Notes: generated by a model not told the origin, from the sequence alone. Positions 37,001 to 48,163 are shown, counted from the first letter of the stretch. The stretch: 64,000 bases of DNA from Longibaculum muris (GCF_004343035.1 NZ_SMCQ01000009.1:1-64000); one strand, 5' to 3'. Program-made: numbers and translations.

Positions 37001-37028
37001 TTGACTCTTATTAATGACATGCTAGAAT
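37001..37028 (+). promoter_or_regulatory. Promoter of the PTS EIIC gene
   Basis: TTGACT (37001-37006), 16-bp spacer, TGC-extended TAGAAT (37023-37028). Confidence 0.8.
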
Positions 37029-37046
37029 ACAGATATAGGAACAAGG

Positions 37047-37060
37047 TTCGCAAATACGAA
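37047..37060. promoter_or_regulatory. TTCGCAAATACGAA element in the EIIC leader
   Basis: TTCG and CGAA are inverted with a 6-bp spacer, just after the predicted transcription start. The 11-mer TTCGYAAATAC recurs at 39657-39667 in front of the second IclR gene, which suggests an IclR site. Confidence 0.5.
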
Positions 37061-37076
37061 GGAGGGAAAAATTGCG

Positions 37077-38399
37077 ATGAATATTTCAGATGCTCTTACT
37101 GAAAAAATGTTAATGGTTGCTAATAAGATTAGTAATCAGAAACACATGTATGCTATTAAAACAGCATTTACTACATTAATGCCAGTCATTATTACTGGTG
37201 CATTCTGTACATTGGTTGTTAATGTTGTTTGTTCAACAACAACTGATGGAATCAGCTTAGCAAAAGTCGGAGGTTTTGCTTGGCTAGAAATGTTTACAGA
37301 TTTATTTACTGCGGCTAACTATGCAACACTTAATTTCTTTACGGTTGCTGCAGTTGTTTTAATCGGTTTGGAATTAGGATTGAAAAATGGCATTAAAGGA
37401 TTTATGCCAGGAGTTGTTTCTTTATGCTGCTTTGTAGCTTGTTTAAGTACAAATATTGTTGCAACAGTTGGGGAAGAAACAGTGACTGTTGCTGGTCTTG
37501 CAAAAGATTACACAGCTGCAAGAGGATTGTTCTTAGGAATGATTGTTGCGCTAGTTTCAGTGGAATTGTTTACGGTTCTTAGAAAAAGTGAATTGTTAAA
37601 AATTCATATGCCTGATTCAGTTCCACCAAATGTTACAAATAGTTTTAATAACTTATTTCCATTTATGTTAACAGTGATTATTTGTGCAGCTATTAACTTT
37701 ACAGCTGTTCAAGTTATTGGTTTAAGTTTATATGATATTATTTATGCATTTGTTCAAGAACCATTACAAGCTGTAGTTCAAGGTTTACCAGGAGTTATGT
37801 TATTGATGTTTGTTGCTCAAATTTTCTGGTGTGTAGGGATTCATGGGAATCAAATTATTAAACCTATTCGTGATCCATTATTGAATGCTGCTATTTTAGC
37901 AAATACAGAAATTGTTTCACAACCAAATTACAATCCAGCTGATTTAAATATTGTGTCTATGTCATTTTGGGATACATATGGAAATATTGGTGGATCAGGA
38001 TGTGTCATTGGTTTATTAATCGCGTGTTTATTATTCTCTAAACGTGAAGATTATAAACAAGTTGCTAAGTTATCAATTGCTCCAAATGTATTCAATATCT
38101 CAGAAACATTACACTTTGGTTTACCAATTATGTTAAACCCATTATTAATGATTCCATTTATTATTACTCCATTAATAACTATGGCATTTGGTTATATGAT
38201 GACAGTTATTGGTTTTGCAGATATTTTAATCTATGCGTTCCCTTGGACAACTCCACCATTATTAAATGCTTGGATTGCTTCAGGAGGAAGTATTGGTACA
38301 GTAATAACTCAATTATTATGTATTGTCATTACAATTGTTGTATATGCACCATTTGTAATGATTGCTAATAAGCAAAAAATTGACAGTACAGAAGCCTAA
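37077..38399 (+). CDS. PTS EIIC, lactose/cellobiose family
   Basis: A 440-aa membrane permease of the CelB/LicC type that moves and helps phosphorylate beta-glycosides. About ten hydrophobic segments are seen. The family motif GNQIIKPIRDPLLNA (about 258-272) follows CVGIHGNQ, and FNISETLHFGLPIMLNP (about 338-354) holds the conserved Glu of the sugar site. GGAGGG lies 10 nt before the ATG. The matching EIIB is at 42955, five genes away, and no EIIA is in the window, so EIIA must come from elsewhere. A terminator-like hairpin separates it from the first IclR gene. Confidence 0.93.
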   Translation: MNISDALTEKMLMVANKISNQKHMYAIKTAFTTLMPVIITGAFCTLVVNVVCSTTTDGISLAKVGGFAWLEMFTDLFTAANYATLNFFTVAAVVLIGLELGLKNGIKGFMPGVVSLCCFVACLSTNIVATVGEETVTVAGLAKDYTAARGLFLGMIVALVSVELFTVLRKSELLKIHMPDSVPPNVTNSFNNLFPFMLTVIICAAINFTAVQVIGLSLYDIIYAFVQEPLQAVVQGLPGVMLLMFVAQIFWCVGIHGNQIIKPIRDPLLNAAILANTEIVSQPNYNPADLNIVSMSFWDTYGNIGGSGCVIGLLIACLLFSKREDYKQVAKLSIAPNVFNISETLHFGLPIMLNPLLMIPFIITPLITMAFGYMMTVIGFADILIYAFPWTTPPLLNAWIASGGSIGTVITQLLCIVITIVVYAPFVMIANKQKIDSTEA

Positions 38400-38404
38400 T
38401 GTCG

Positions 38405-38425
38405 AAGCCGCTTATTGCGGCTTTT
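38405..38425 (+). terminator. Terminator after EIIC
   Basis: GC-rich stem AAGCCGC (38405-38411) / GCGGCTT (38417-38423), 5-nt loop, short T tail. It lies 26 bp before the next start and may be only partly efficient, giving lower expression of downstream genes. Confidence 0.75.
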
Positions 38426-38450
38426 GGGCATTTAAAAAGGAGTGAATTTT

Positions 38451-39221
38451 TTGAAAGTTAACAGAACGGCTTTACGAACAATTGAAATATTAGAATATAT
38501 TGCTAAAAGTCAAGATGGAGTTTCGCTTTTAGAAATAGCTCAAGCTTTAGATATTCCAAAATCAAGTGTTTTTGATATTTTAAAAACCTTATTATATAAG
38601 AATATGATTGTTGAAAATCAAGTCGGTGGAAAGATTAAGTATAGTATGGGGATTCATTCTTTTATTGTGGGAAGTCATAGTTTAGAACGATTTGATCTTG
38701 TGAATATTGCTAAAAAGTATTTAATCCCTTTATCAAAAGAATTCCACGCAACGACTTTTCTTGCTGTTCTTGATGAAGGAATGGTGACTTATTTATATAA
38801 ATGTGAATCGCCCAAAAGCCAAATCACAACTGCCAACTTAGGTTCAAGGAAGTCAATACATTGTACAGCTTTAGGAAAAGTCCTAATGGCTTTTCAAAAA
38901 AATGAACAAATCGTTAATCAAGCTTTACAAACAACACAATTTATTGCTCATACTCAATACACAATTACATCTATTCCAAAATATTTACAAGAATTAGAAA
39001 AAGTTAAACAACAAGGTTATGCAGTTGATAATCGTGAAGATACGCTTTTTCAAATCTGTGTTGCAGCTCCAATATTTAACCATAACAAAAAAATTATTGC
39101 AGCTATTAGTTTAGTGAATAGTTATTCGAAACAATTAGATATTGAAGAATTATCAAAATTTGTGAAAAACAGTGCTTTACAAATTTCTAAGGAATTAGGT
39201 TATGTAGAAGAAAAGATATGA
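38451..39221 (+). CDS. IclR-family transcriptional regulator, copy 1
   Basis: A 256-aa regulator with an N-terminal winged helix (RTIEILEYIAKSQDGVSLLEIAQALDIPKSSVFDILKTL) and an IclR effector domain (about 75-250), with ANLGSRKSIHCTALGKVLMAF matching the ligand-pocket motif. TTG 38451 is the likely start. AAGGAG (38437-38442) is 8 nt upstream, and the resulting MKVNRTALR aligns with MKLNRTLMR of copy 2; a GTG at 38442 overlaps the site. IclR proteins often sense KDG, glyoxylate or aromatic acids, which fits the KDG pathway encoded downstream. Confidence 0.92.
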   Translation: MKVNRTALRTIEILEYIAKSQDGVSLLEIAQALDIPKSSVFDILKTLLYKNMIVENQVGGKIKYSMGIHSFIVGSHSLERFDLVNIAKKYLIPLSKEFHATTFLAVLDEGMVTYLYKCESPKSQITTANLGSRKSIHCTALGKVLMAFQKNEQIVNQALQTTQFIAHTQYTITSIPKYLQELEKVKQQGYAVDNREDTLFQICVAAPIFNHNKKIIAAISLVNSYSKQLDIEELSKFVKNSALQISKELGYVEEKI

Positions 39222-39234
39222 AAGGAAAATCATT

Positions 39235-39543
39235 ATGGCGACTAAAGTTGAAAAAAGAGAAGATAAAAGAAAACGAATGGATGGTTTAAGTGATCGACAA
39301 AAACATATTATTGAACTTCGTGAACAAATCAATAAACCAGATCCTCATCAAGTAAAAACTTTTACCAAGTATAAAATAATCACTTATATCTTTAATGTTC
39401 TTTTTCCACCATATGCCTTGTATCGGATTTGGTGTACAAAGTCTGAATTTACACATATTGAAAAATTAGCTCAATCATTTGTAGCAAGTGCAATACTTAT
39501 TATTTTTATCTTATTACAATTAGAAAGATTAAATATTTTTTAA
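39235..39543 (+). CDS. Hypothetical membrane protein (102 aa)
   Basis: Not recognised. The first 45 residues are highly charged (KVEKREDKRKRMDGLSDRQK), followed by two predicted helices (about 48-64 and 80-97). It begins 13 bp after IclR copy 1, with a GAAAGGAAAA site, so it is co-transcribed. Its position between two IclR paralogues makes it a possible leftover of the duplication or an accessory protein of the PTS; neither can be shown. Confidence 0.65.
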   Translation: MATKVEKREDKRKRMDGLSDRQKHIIELREQINKPDPHQVKTFTKYKIITYIFNVLFPPYALYRIWCTKSEFTHIEKLAQSFVASAILIIFILLQLERLNIF

Positions 39544-39575
39544 AATCATGATAAAAGAGATAGGCTTCCCTAAAA

Positions 39576-39611
39576 TTCATTTACAAATCATGGAAATAGA
39601 TTGTAAATGAA
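39576..39611. repeat. 11-bp inverted repeat before IclR copy 2
   Basis: TTCATTTACAA (39576-39586) and TTGTAAATGAA (39601-39611) are perfect complements with a 14-nt loop. No T run follows, so it is more likely a protein site or RNA structure than a terminator; the right arm begins with the possible -35 TTGTAA. Confidence 0.6.
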
Positions 39612-39629
39612 AAGAAAAGTAAGTATATT
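39601..39629 (+). promoter_or_regulatory. Possible promoter of IclR copy 2 operon
   Basis: TTGTAA (39601-39606), 17-bp spacer, TATATT (39624-39629). Confidence 0.5.
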
Positions 39630-39644
39630 ATAGATAAAGCATTA

Positions 39645-39663
39645 TTACGAATGCTATTCGTAA
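39645..39663. promoter_or_regulatory. 19-bp IclR operator-like palindrome
   Basis: TTACGAATGCTATTCGTAA is a perfect inverted repeat (8-bp arms, 3-bp centre), lying between the possible promoter and the IclR copy 2 start. Confidence 0.75.
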
Positions 39664-39696
39664 ATACAGACAAAAAGGAAGGAAGCGTGATAATTT

Positions 39697-40452
39697 ATGA
39701 AATTGAACCGTACCCTTATGAGGGCTATAGATATATTAGAATTATTATCTAAAAGTAAAGAAGGTTATACTTTAACACAATTGTCGACTGTTTTAGATTC
39801 TCCCAAATCAAGTATATTCGATATAATGAAAACTTTAGTTTTTAAAAACATGGTTTTAGAAGATAATCAAAGTGGTGTTACAAGATATAAAATAGGATTA
39901 CAATCATTTCTTATTGGAAGTAGTTATATTAATGATATTGATTTAGTTAATATTGCAAGAAATGATTTAATAGATTTTGCAAATAAGATGCAAGCCACAA
40001 CATTTATGGCTATTCTTGATGATAATATGGTGACGTATATTTATAAATATGAATCAGAGCGAAGTATTATTACGACTGCTAATATTGGAACACGACGTTC
40101 TATTCACTGTGCGGCTTTAGGAAAAGCAATGATTGCTTTTGCTTCTAAAGAAGAAATTGAAGAAGCTATCGCGAAAACAGATTTTATTTCATATACTCAA
40201 CATACAATTACATCACCTGATGAATATTTAAAAGAATTAGAAGAAGTTAAACAAAAAGGTTATGCTAAGGATGATCGTGAGAATACGTTGCAACAAATTG
40301 CTGCGGCAGCACCAATTTTCGATCATACCGGACAAGTTGTTGCTTCTATTAGTTGTGTTGGTTTTTATGAAAGTCAAGTTAATTTAGATGATTTAGGTGT
40401 ATTGGTTAAAGCAGTAGCTGATCGTATATCAGCAAAACTTGGTCATTGTTAG
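39697..40452 (+). CDS. IclR-family transcriptional regulator, copy 2
   Basis: A 251-aa paralogue of copy 1, clearly similar along its whole length: shared blocks are PKSSxFDIxKTL, ATTFxAxLDxxMVTYxYKxES, ITTANxGxRxSIHCxALGK and YxxxLExVKxxGYAxDxRE. The HTH is at about 8-60 and the effector domain at about 75-250. It is followed after 15 bp by uxuA, so it leads the KDG-forming gene set. The palindrome at 39645 suggests autoregulation. The two copies may sense different sugar acids or form hetero-oligomers. Confidence 0.92.
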   Translation: MKLNRTLMRAIDILELLSKSKEGYTLTQLSTVLDSPKSSIFDIMKTLVFKNMVLEDNQSGVTRYKIGLQSFLIGSSYINDIDLVNIARNDLIDFANKMQATTFMAILDDNMVTYIYKYESERSIITTANIGTRRSIHCAALGKAMIAFASKEEIEEAIAKTDFISYTQHTITSPDEYLKELEEVKQKGYAKDDRENTLQQIAAAAPIFDHTGQVVASISCVGFYESQVNLDDLGVLVKAVADRISAKLGHC

Positions 40453-40467
40453 GTGAGGAGGTATAAA

Positions 40468-41502
40468 ATGAAGATGACATTTCGATGGTATGGACAAGAT
40501 GATCCTGTGACTTTGACATATATTAAACAAATTCCAAATGTGACAGGAGTTGTCAGTGCTATCTATGATATTCCAGTGGGAGAAGTCTGGCCACTGGAAA
40601 GGATTCAAGAATTAAAGGAAGTTGTAAATCAAGCGGGATTGGAACTTGAAGTCATTGAAAGTGTTCCTGTTCATGAAGATATTAAGTTAAAACGTGGTGA
40701 TTATCAAAGATATATTGATAATTATAAACAAACTATTAAGAACTTATCAAAGTGTGGGATTAAATGTATTTGTTATAATTTTATGCCTGTCTTTGATTGG
40801 ACAAGATCTTCTATTGATCATCTTTTAGAAGATGGTTCTCAAGCTCTTGTTTATTATAAGAATGAAGTTGATAAGTTAGATCCAACAAAATTAACATTAC
40901 CAGGATGGGATGCGTCTTATTCTCCAGAAGAAGTTACTGAACTGATTGAAGCCTATCAACAATTAGGAGAAGAAGGTTTATGGAAGAATCTTCAATATTT
41001 TATTGAAGAAATCATTCCGGTTGCATCTTCTTGTGATGTCAATATGGCAATCCATCCAGATGATCCACCTTGGTCTATTTTTGGGATTCCTAGAATTGTG
41101 ACAAATGAAGAAAACTTAGATCGTTTTTTGAGTTTATATGATGATACTCATCATGGATTGACATTATGTAGTGGTTCACTTGGGTGTGCAACATTTAATG
41201 ATATGCCTCATTTGATTAGAAAATATGGAAAACAAAAAAGAATCCATTTTGCTCATGTCCGTAATATTAAAATCTTAGAAGATGGTTCATTTGAAGAAAG
41301 TGCTCACTATTCTTCTTGTGGTTCATTAGATATGGTAGAAATGATGAAAGCCTATATTGAAACAGGCTTTGATGGTTATATAAGACCTGATCATGGACGA
41401 ATGATTTGGGGTGAAACAGGAAAACCAGGATATGGATTGTATGATCGTGCCTTAGGGGCAATGTATCTTGGTGGGATTATTGATGCTTTGAAAGGAAAAT
41501 AG
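40468..41502 (+). CDS. uxuA: Mannonate dehydratase
   Basis: A 344-aa xylose-isomerase-like barrel that dehydrates D-mannonate to 2-keto-3-deoxy-D-gluconate, using a divalent metal. Diagnostic motifs are FRWYGQDDPVTL (4-15), IHPDDPPW (about 194-201), LCSGSLG (about 232), HFAHVRN (about 259) and RPDHGRMIWGE (about 306). ATG 40468 follows GGAGG at 40456-40461. The other uronate enzymes (UxaC isomerase, UxuB reductase) are absent from the window, so mannonate may arrive directly as part of a glycoside rather than from glucuronate. Confidence 0.94.
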   Translation: MKMTFRWYGQDDPVTLTYIKQIPNVTGVVSAIYDIPVGEVWPLERIQELKEVVNQAGLELEVIESVPVHEDIKLKRGDYQRYIDNYKQTIKNLSKCGIKCICYNFMPVFDWTRSSIDHLLEDGSQALVYYKNEVDKLDPTKLTLPGWDASYSPEEVTELIEAYQQLGEEGLWKNLQYFIEEIIPVASSCDVNMAIHPDDPPWSIFGIPRIVTNEENLDRFLSLYDDTHHGLTLCSGSLGCATFNDMPHLIRKYGKQKRIHFAHVRNIKILEDGSFEESAHYSSCGSLDMVEMMKAYIETGFDGYIRPDHGRMIWGETGKPGYGLYDRALGAMYLGGIIDALKGK

Positions 41503-41506
41503 AAAA

Positions 41507-42943
41507 ATGAAAAAAACTGTGAAATTGCCTGATGATTTTTTCTTAGGGGCTGCTGCAAGTGCCTGGCAAACTGAAGGTTGGTTTGGTAAAAAAGAACATC
41601 AGGATTCGTATATTGATTTATGGTATAAAGAGAATAAAAATGTTTGGCATAATGGTTATGGTCCAGCTATCGCAACAGATTATTATCATCGTTATCAAGA
41701 AGATATTGGCTATATGAAAGATATTGGAATGAACTGTTATCGAACATCATTGAATTGGTCAAGATTTTTAACAGATTATGAAAATGTAGTTGTTGATGAA
41801 GATTATGCAGCTTATTATGATAAAATGTTAGATGAGATGATTGCTCAAGGTATTGAACCAATGGTTTGTTTAGAACATTATGAAATACCAAGAGAATTAT
41901 TTGAAAAGTATGATGGTTTTGCAAGTAAACATGTTGTAGAATTATTTGTTAAATATGCTAGAAAAGCTTTTGAAAGATTTGGTCATAAAGTCAAATATTG
42001 GTTTGCTTTTAATGAGCCAGTGGTCGTTCAAACAAGAATCCATTTAGATGCTTTGCGTTATCCATTTTATCAAGATAGTCAAGCTTGGATGCAATGGAAT
42101 TATAATAAAGCATTAGCAACAAATATGGTCATGAAAGTTTATAAAGAAGGTGGCTATCGCATAGAAGGTGGTAAGTTTGGAACGATTATTAATGTAGAAA
42201 CAGCTTATCCAAGAGGAAATAATCCAAGAGATTTAGAAGCAGCTGATAAGTATGATTTATTCTATAATCGTGTTTTCTTAGATCCGGCTATTAAAGGACA
42301 TTATGAAGAAGGATTCTTTGAGTTATTAAAGAAACATAATATTTTAATGGATTATACGAAAGAAGAATTAGACATTATCCAAAATAATACCTTAGATTGG
42401 GTAGGAATTAACTTATATCATCCAAATCGTGTCAAAGGACGTACAACACTTGTTCACCCTGATGCGCCATTCCATCCAGATTTTTATTATGAAGATTTCA
42501 ATATGCCTGGTAAGAAAATGAATCCTCATCGTGGTTGGGAAATTTATCCACGTATCATGTATGATATGGCTATGCGTATGAAAAATCAATATGATAATTT
42601 TGAATGGTTTATTGCTGAAAGTGGTATGGGTGTTGAAAACGAAAAACAATATAAAGATGAAACTGGAATGATTCAAGATGATTATCGTATTGAATTTATA
42701 AAAATGCATTTAGATTGGTTGATTCGTGGAATTGAAGAAGGTTCAAATTGTAAAGGTTATATGTTATGGGCGTTTACTGATAATGTTTCACCAATGAATG
42801 CTTTTAAGAATCGTTATGGATTGGTTGAGATTGATTTAGAAGATAATCGTAACAGACATTTAAAGAAATCAGCTTATTTCTATAAAGATATTATTCAAAC
42901 AAGAGAGTTTGAAATTGAAGATGAAGAAAATGAATATAAATAG
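41507..42943 (+). CDS. Divergent GH1 phospho-beta-glycosidase
   Basis: A 478-aa family-1 glycosidase, starting LPDDFFLGAAASAWQTEGWFG, with acid/base Glu in FAFNEPVV (about 168) and nucleophile Glu in IAESGMGVEN (Glu371), where the usual ENG is ESG. The phosphate-site segment reads S-P-M-N-A-F-K-N-R-Y (Ser428, Asn435, Tyr437), so the standard Lys435 is replaced by Asn, with a Lys one position earlier. The aglycone or phosphate contact may thus differ. It sits between uxuA (4-bp gap) and EIIB (11-bp gap), so its substrate probably yields a sugar acid. Confidence 0.88.
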   Translation: MKKTVKLPDDFFLGAAASAWQTEGWFGKKEHQDSYIDLWYKENKNVWHNGYGPAIATDYYHRYQEDIGYMKDIGMNCYRTSLNWSRFLTDYENVVVDEDYAAYYDKMLDEMIAQGIEPMVCLEHYEIPRELFEKYDGFASKHVVELFVKYARKAFERFGHKVKYWFAFNEPVVVQTRIHLDALRYPFYQDSQAWMQWNYNKALATNMVMKVYKEGGYRIEGGKFGTIINVETAYPRGNNPRDLEAADKYDLFYNRVFLDPAIKGHYEEGFFELLKKHNILMDYTKEELDIIQNNTLDWVGINLYHPNRVKGRTTLVHPDAPFHPDFYYEDFNMPGKKMNPHRGWEIYPRIMYDMAMRMKNQYDNFEWFIAESGMGVENEKQYKDETGMIQDDYRIEFIKMHLDWLIRGIEEGSNCKGYMLWAFTDNVSPMNAFKNRYGLVEIDLEDNRNRHLKKSAYFYKDIIQTREFEIEDEENEYK

Positions 42944-42954
42944 GAGACAATAAT

Positions 42955-43254
42955 ATGAATATTTTATTAGTATGTTCGGCAGGAATGTCAACAAGTTTGT
43001 TAGTTACACGTATGTTAGAAGCAGCAAAGAAACAAGGACTTGAATTGAAAATTGAAGCTCATCCAGTAGCTGAAGTAGAAGCTTATGGACAAGATGCTGA
43101 TGCAATTCTTTTAGGACCACAAGTGCGTTTTCAATTTAAGAATATTCAATCATTATATCCTGATAAGGTTGTTGAAGTGATTGATATGCGTGATTATGGA
43201 ATGATGAATGGAGAAAAAGTTTTAAAACATGTTTTAGCAGCATTAGAAAAATAG
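42955..43254 (+). CDS. PTS EIIB, lactose/cellobiose family
   Basis: A 99-aa phosphocarrier that passes phosphate from EIIA to the sugar on EIIC. The phosphorylated Cys7 is in ILLVCSAGMSTS (3-14), and the fold is the short cellobiose-type EIIB with the PQVRFQ segment (about 62-67). A strong TAGGAGACAA site precedes the ATG. Its probable EIIC partner is the 440-aa protein at 37077. It lies within the uxuA-GH1-dehydratase gene string, tying transport to sugar-acid catabolism. Confidence 0.95.
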   Translation: MNILLVCSAGMSTSLLVTRMLEAAKKQGLELKIEAHPVAEVEAYGQDADAILLGPQVRFQFKNIQSLYPDKVVEVIDMRDYGMMNGEKVLKHVLAALEK

Positions 43255-43268
43255 AAAGGATGATTGTT

Positions 43269-44984
43269 ATGAAAAGCCAAGAATTGAGAGAGTTAGCCCC
43301 AGAGTTAGATCCACTTAGAATTGGAACAGGATGGAAGGTAGAGGATCTGGATAAGATGCAGATTTTTATTGAAAGTACCTATGGTGATTCTCATCCAGGA
43401 AGTGCTCATTTAAATGAATTGGTTGGTTATGTTGAAGAAAGTCTGCAGAAAGTTAATGCTAAGGGTGCTAAATACTATGCGACAGATATGTGTGATGGAG
43501 AAGCACAGGGACATGATGGAATTAATTATTCTTTGTGTTCACGTGAGATGATGACTAATATGATTGAGATTCAATATGAAGCAACACCATTTGATGGCTG
43601 TGTTTTCCTGTCAAGCTGTGATAAAGCAGTACCTGCGCATTTAAAGGCTATTGCCAGATTGAATGCACCATCTATTATCATTCCTGGTGGGGTTATGAAT
43701 GCTGGACCTGATTTGTTGACGCTTGAACAGATTGGAAAATACTCTGCTCAATATCAACGTGGAGAGATTACATTGGATGAGTTTAACTATTATAAGCATA
43801 ATGCCTGTCCAAGCTGTGGAGCTTGCAGCTTTATTGGAACGGCAACAACGATGCAGATTATGTCTGAAGCATTGGGCTTGGCATTACCTGGCACTTCATT
43901 GTTGCCTGCAACAAGTCAGGAACTCAAGGATGTTGCCAAAAATATTGGAGGACATATCCGATTCTTGGTTGAAAGAAACATCAAGCCTTCTGATATTTTA
44001 ACAAAAGAAGCTTTTGAGAATGCAATTATGGTACATGCAGCTATTGCTGGGTCAACGAATGCCTTATTGCATTTACCAGCCATTGCTCATGAAGCTGGGA
44101 TAGAATTGACTGGTGAGGACTTCGATCGTATCCATCGTACGATTCCTTATATTCTTAATCTACGACCAAGTGGTTTCTATCCTGCTCAGTATTACTACTA
44201 TGCAGGAGGAACACCTGCAATTATGGAGGCTATCAAGGATCATCTGCACCTAGATGTCATGACTGTAACAGGAAAAACTCTAGGTGAGAATTTAGAGGAA
44301 CTGAAGAAGAATGGTTACTATGAAAGATGCTTTGCTCATCTAAAAGAAGTACATGTCAAACGAGAAGATATCATCTTACCTGCTTCAAAGCCACTCAATG
44401 AAGAAGGAGCCATAGCTATCTTAAAAGGAAACTTAGCACCAGAAGGGGCAGTGGTCAAACATTCAGCAGTTCCAGAGGCCATGAAGGAAGTCGTGCTATC
44501 AGCGCGTGTCTTTGACTGTGAGGAAGATGCTATTGATGCAATCCTTAAACATAGAATCAATCCTGGAGAAGCGGTCTTTATTCGCTATGAAGGACCTAAG
44601 GGAAGTGGAATGCCTGAGATGTTCTATACGACTGAAGCCATTTCCAGTGATCCAGAGTTGTCGGCATCGATTGCCTTACTGACTGATGGACGTTTTTCTG
44701 GAGCTAGCAAGGGACCAGCAATTGGACATATTTCTCCAGAGGCAGCAAGTGGAGGACCGATTGCTCTTGTGGAAGATGGCGACCTGATTGAAATAAGTGC
44801 CAAAAATCGTACCTTGAATATTGTTGGAATTGCTGGCAAACGAACACCATTGAATCTCGTGGATAAGGTTTTACAGGAAAGAAAAGAAAAATGGCAGCCT
44901 AAGAAGGCTAAATATTCAAAAGGAGTCATGGCAATGTATACCAAACATGCCGTTTCACCAATGAAAGGTGGATATATGGAGTAG
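43269..44984 (+). CDS. IlvD/Edd-family sugar-acid dehydratase
   Basis: A 571-aa iron-sulfur dehydratase. Cluster ligands lie in FLSSCDKAVPAH (about 115) and NACPSCGACSFIGTA (about 178). The DMCDGEAQGHDGINYSLCSRE block and the C-terminal TDGRFSGASKGPAIGHISPEA (about 470) are typical of the family. Although related to dihydroxy-acid dehydratase, the setting next to KDPG aldolase and KDG kinase argues for an aldonate dehydratase (gluconate-, galactonate- or xylonate-type) making KDG. ATG 43269 is 8 nt after AGAAAGGA; an ATG at 43260 overlaps that site. G+C content is clearly higher here than in the genes to the left. Confidence 0.85.
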   Translation: MKSQELRELAPELDPLRIGTGWKVEDLDKMQIFIESTYGDSHPGSAHLNELVGYVEESLQKVNAKGAKYYATDMCDGEAQGHDGINYSLCSREMMTNMIEIQYEATPFDGCVFLSSCDKAVPAHLKAIARLNAPSIIIPGGVMNAGPDLLTLEQIGKYSAQYQRGEITLDEFNYYKHNACPSCGACSFIGTATTMQIMSEALGLALPGTSLLPATSQELKDVAKNIGGHIRFLVERNIKPSDILTKEAFENAIMVHAAIAGSTNALLHLPAIAHEAGIELTGEDFDRIHRTIPYILNLRPSGFYPAQYYYYAGGTPAIMEAIKDHLHLDVMTVTGKTLGENLEELKKNGYYERCFAHLKEVHVKREDIILPASKPLNEEGAIAILKGNLAPEGAVVKHSAVPEAMKEVVLSARVFDCEEDAIDAILKHRINPGEAVFIRYEGPKGSGMPEMFYTTEAISSDPELSASIALLTDGRFSGASKGPAIGHISPEAASGGPIALVEDGDLIEISAKNRTLNIVGIAGKRTPLNLVDKVLQERKEKWQPKKAKYSKGVMAMYTKHAVSPMKGGYME

Positions 44985-44994
44985 GAGGATGAAT

Positions 44995-45638
44995 ATGAAA
45001 AAATCAGAAATTATCATGGAATTAAAGAAACAAGGAGTTGTTGCTGTTATTAGAGGTAACAGCTTAGAAGAAGGAATCGGTATCTCGAAAGCATGTATTG
45101 CTGGAGGACTAACAGCAATTGAGATGGCCTATACAAATGCCAATGCTTCAGAGATTATCAAGCAGCTATCTGAAATGTATAAGGATCATAAAGAAGTCTG
45201 CATTGGAGCAGGAACTGTTTTGGATGCCCCAACTGCTAGAATGGCAATTCTTGCTGGAGCAAAATATATCGTCTCACCATCATTTGATTATGATACAGCT
45301 GTTCTATGTAATCGTTATGGAATTCCTTATATTCCAGGATGCATGACTATTAAGGAAATCGTCACAGCAATGGAAGCAGGTAGTGAAATCATCAAGCTGT
45401 TCCCTGGTAGTGCATTTGGACCTGGATATGTTGGAGCTATCAAGGCACCACTTCCACAAGTCTCATTAATGGTTACTGGGGGAGTGAAATTGGATAATCT
45501 TGATCAGTGGTTCAAGGCAGGTGTAGATGCGATTGGCGTTGGTGGTGAATTGAATAAGCTAGGAGAAGCAGGACAATTTGAAGAAATCACAAGAATAGCG
45601 TCTGAATATGTCAAGAAAGCAAGCGAGGCGAGACAATA

Positions 45639-45639
<1 letters not shown>
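44995..45639 (+). CDS. eda: 2-keto-3-deoxy-6-phosphogluconate (KDPG) aldolase
   Basis: A 214-aa class-I aldolase splitting KDPG to pyruvate and glyceraldehyde-3-phosphate. The Schiff-base Lys134 is in EIIKLFPGSAFGP, the catalytic Glu43 in AIEMAYTN, and the phosphate loop is in VTGGVKLDNL (about 160). ATG 44995 follows AGGAGG by 7 nt; the in-frame ATG 44989 is too close. The length fits the family. It shares one base of its stop with the start of the kinase gene, so the two enzymes that use KDG are tightly coupled. Confidence 0.94.
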
Positions 45640-48070
<2,431 letters not shown>

Positions 48071-48076
48071 GAAAGT

Positions 48077-48113
48077 TATGTTTATCAAAGCAATTTTAGT
48101 GGTTTCTTTGTTA
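48077..48113 (+). other. Imperfect hairpin after the GH1 gene
   Basis: GTTTATCAAAG pairs with CTTTGTTAAAC (one T-T mismatch) across a 15-nt loop. It precedes the terminator and may stabilise the 3' end of the mRNA. Confidence 0.4.
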
Positions 48114-48123
48114 AACAGTGAAT

Positions 48124-48163
48124 AAGGATTAATTCCTGTATTGTGCAGGTATTAATCCTTTTA
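48124..48163 (+). terminator. Terminator of the sugar operon
   Basis: Outer stem AAGGATTAAT (48124-48133) / ATTAATCCTT (48151-48160), inner stem CCTG/CAGG, 7-nt loop, short T tail. Confidence 0.8.

Noticed and set aside
42413-42709. 98-codon open frame on the minus strand
   Set aside because: Antisense to a GH1 gene with clear family motifs; no start signal or recognisable protein.
44336-44944. Two minus-strand frames of 74 and 106 codons
   Set aside because: Antisense to the IlvD/Edd dehydratase; they arise from the higher G+C of that gene.
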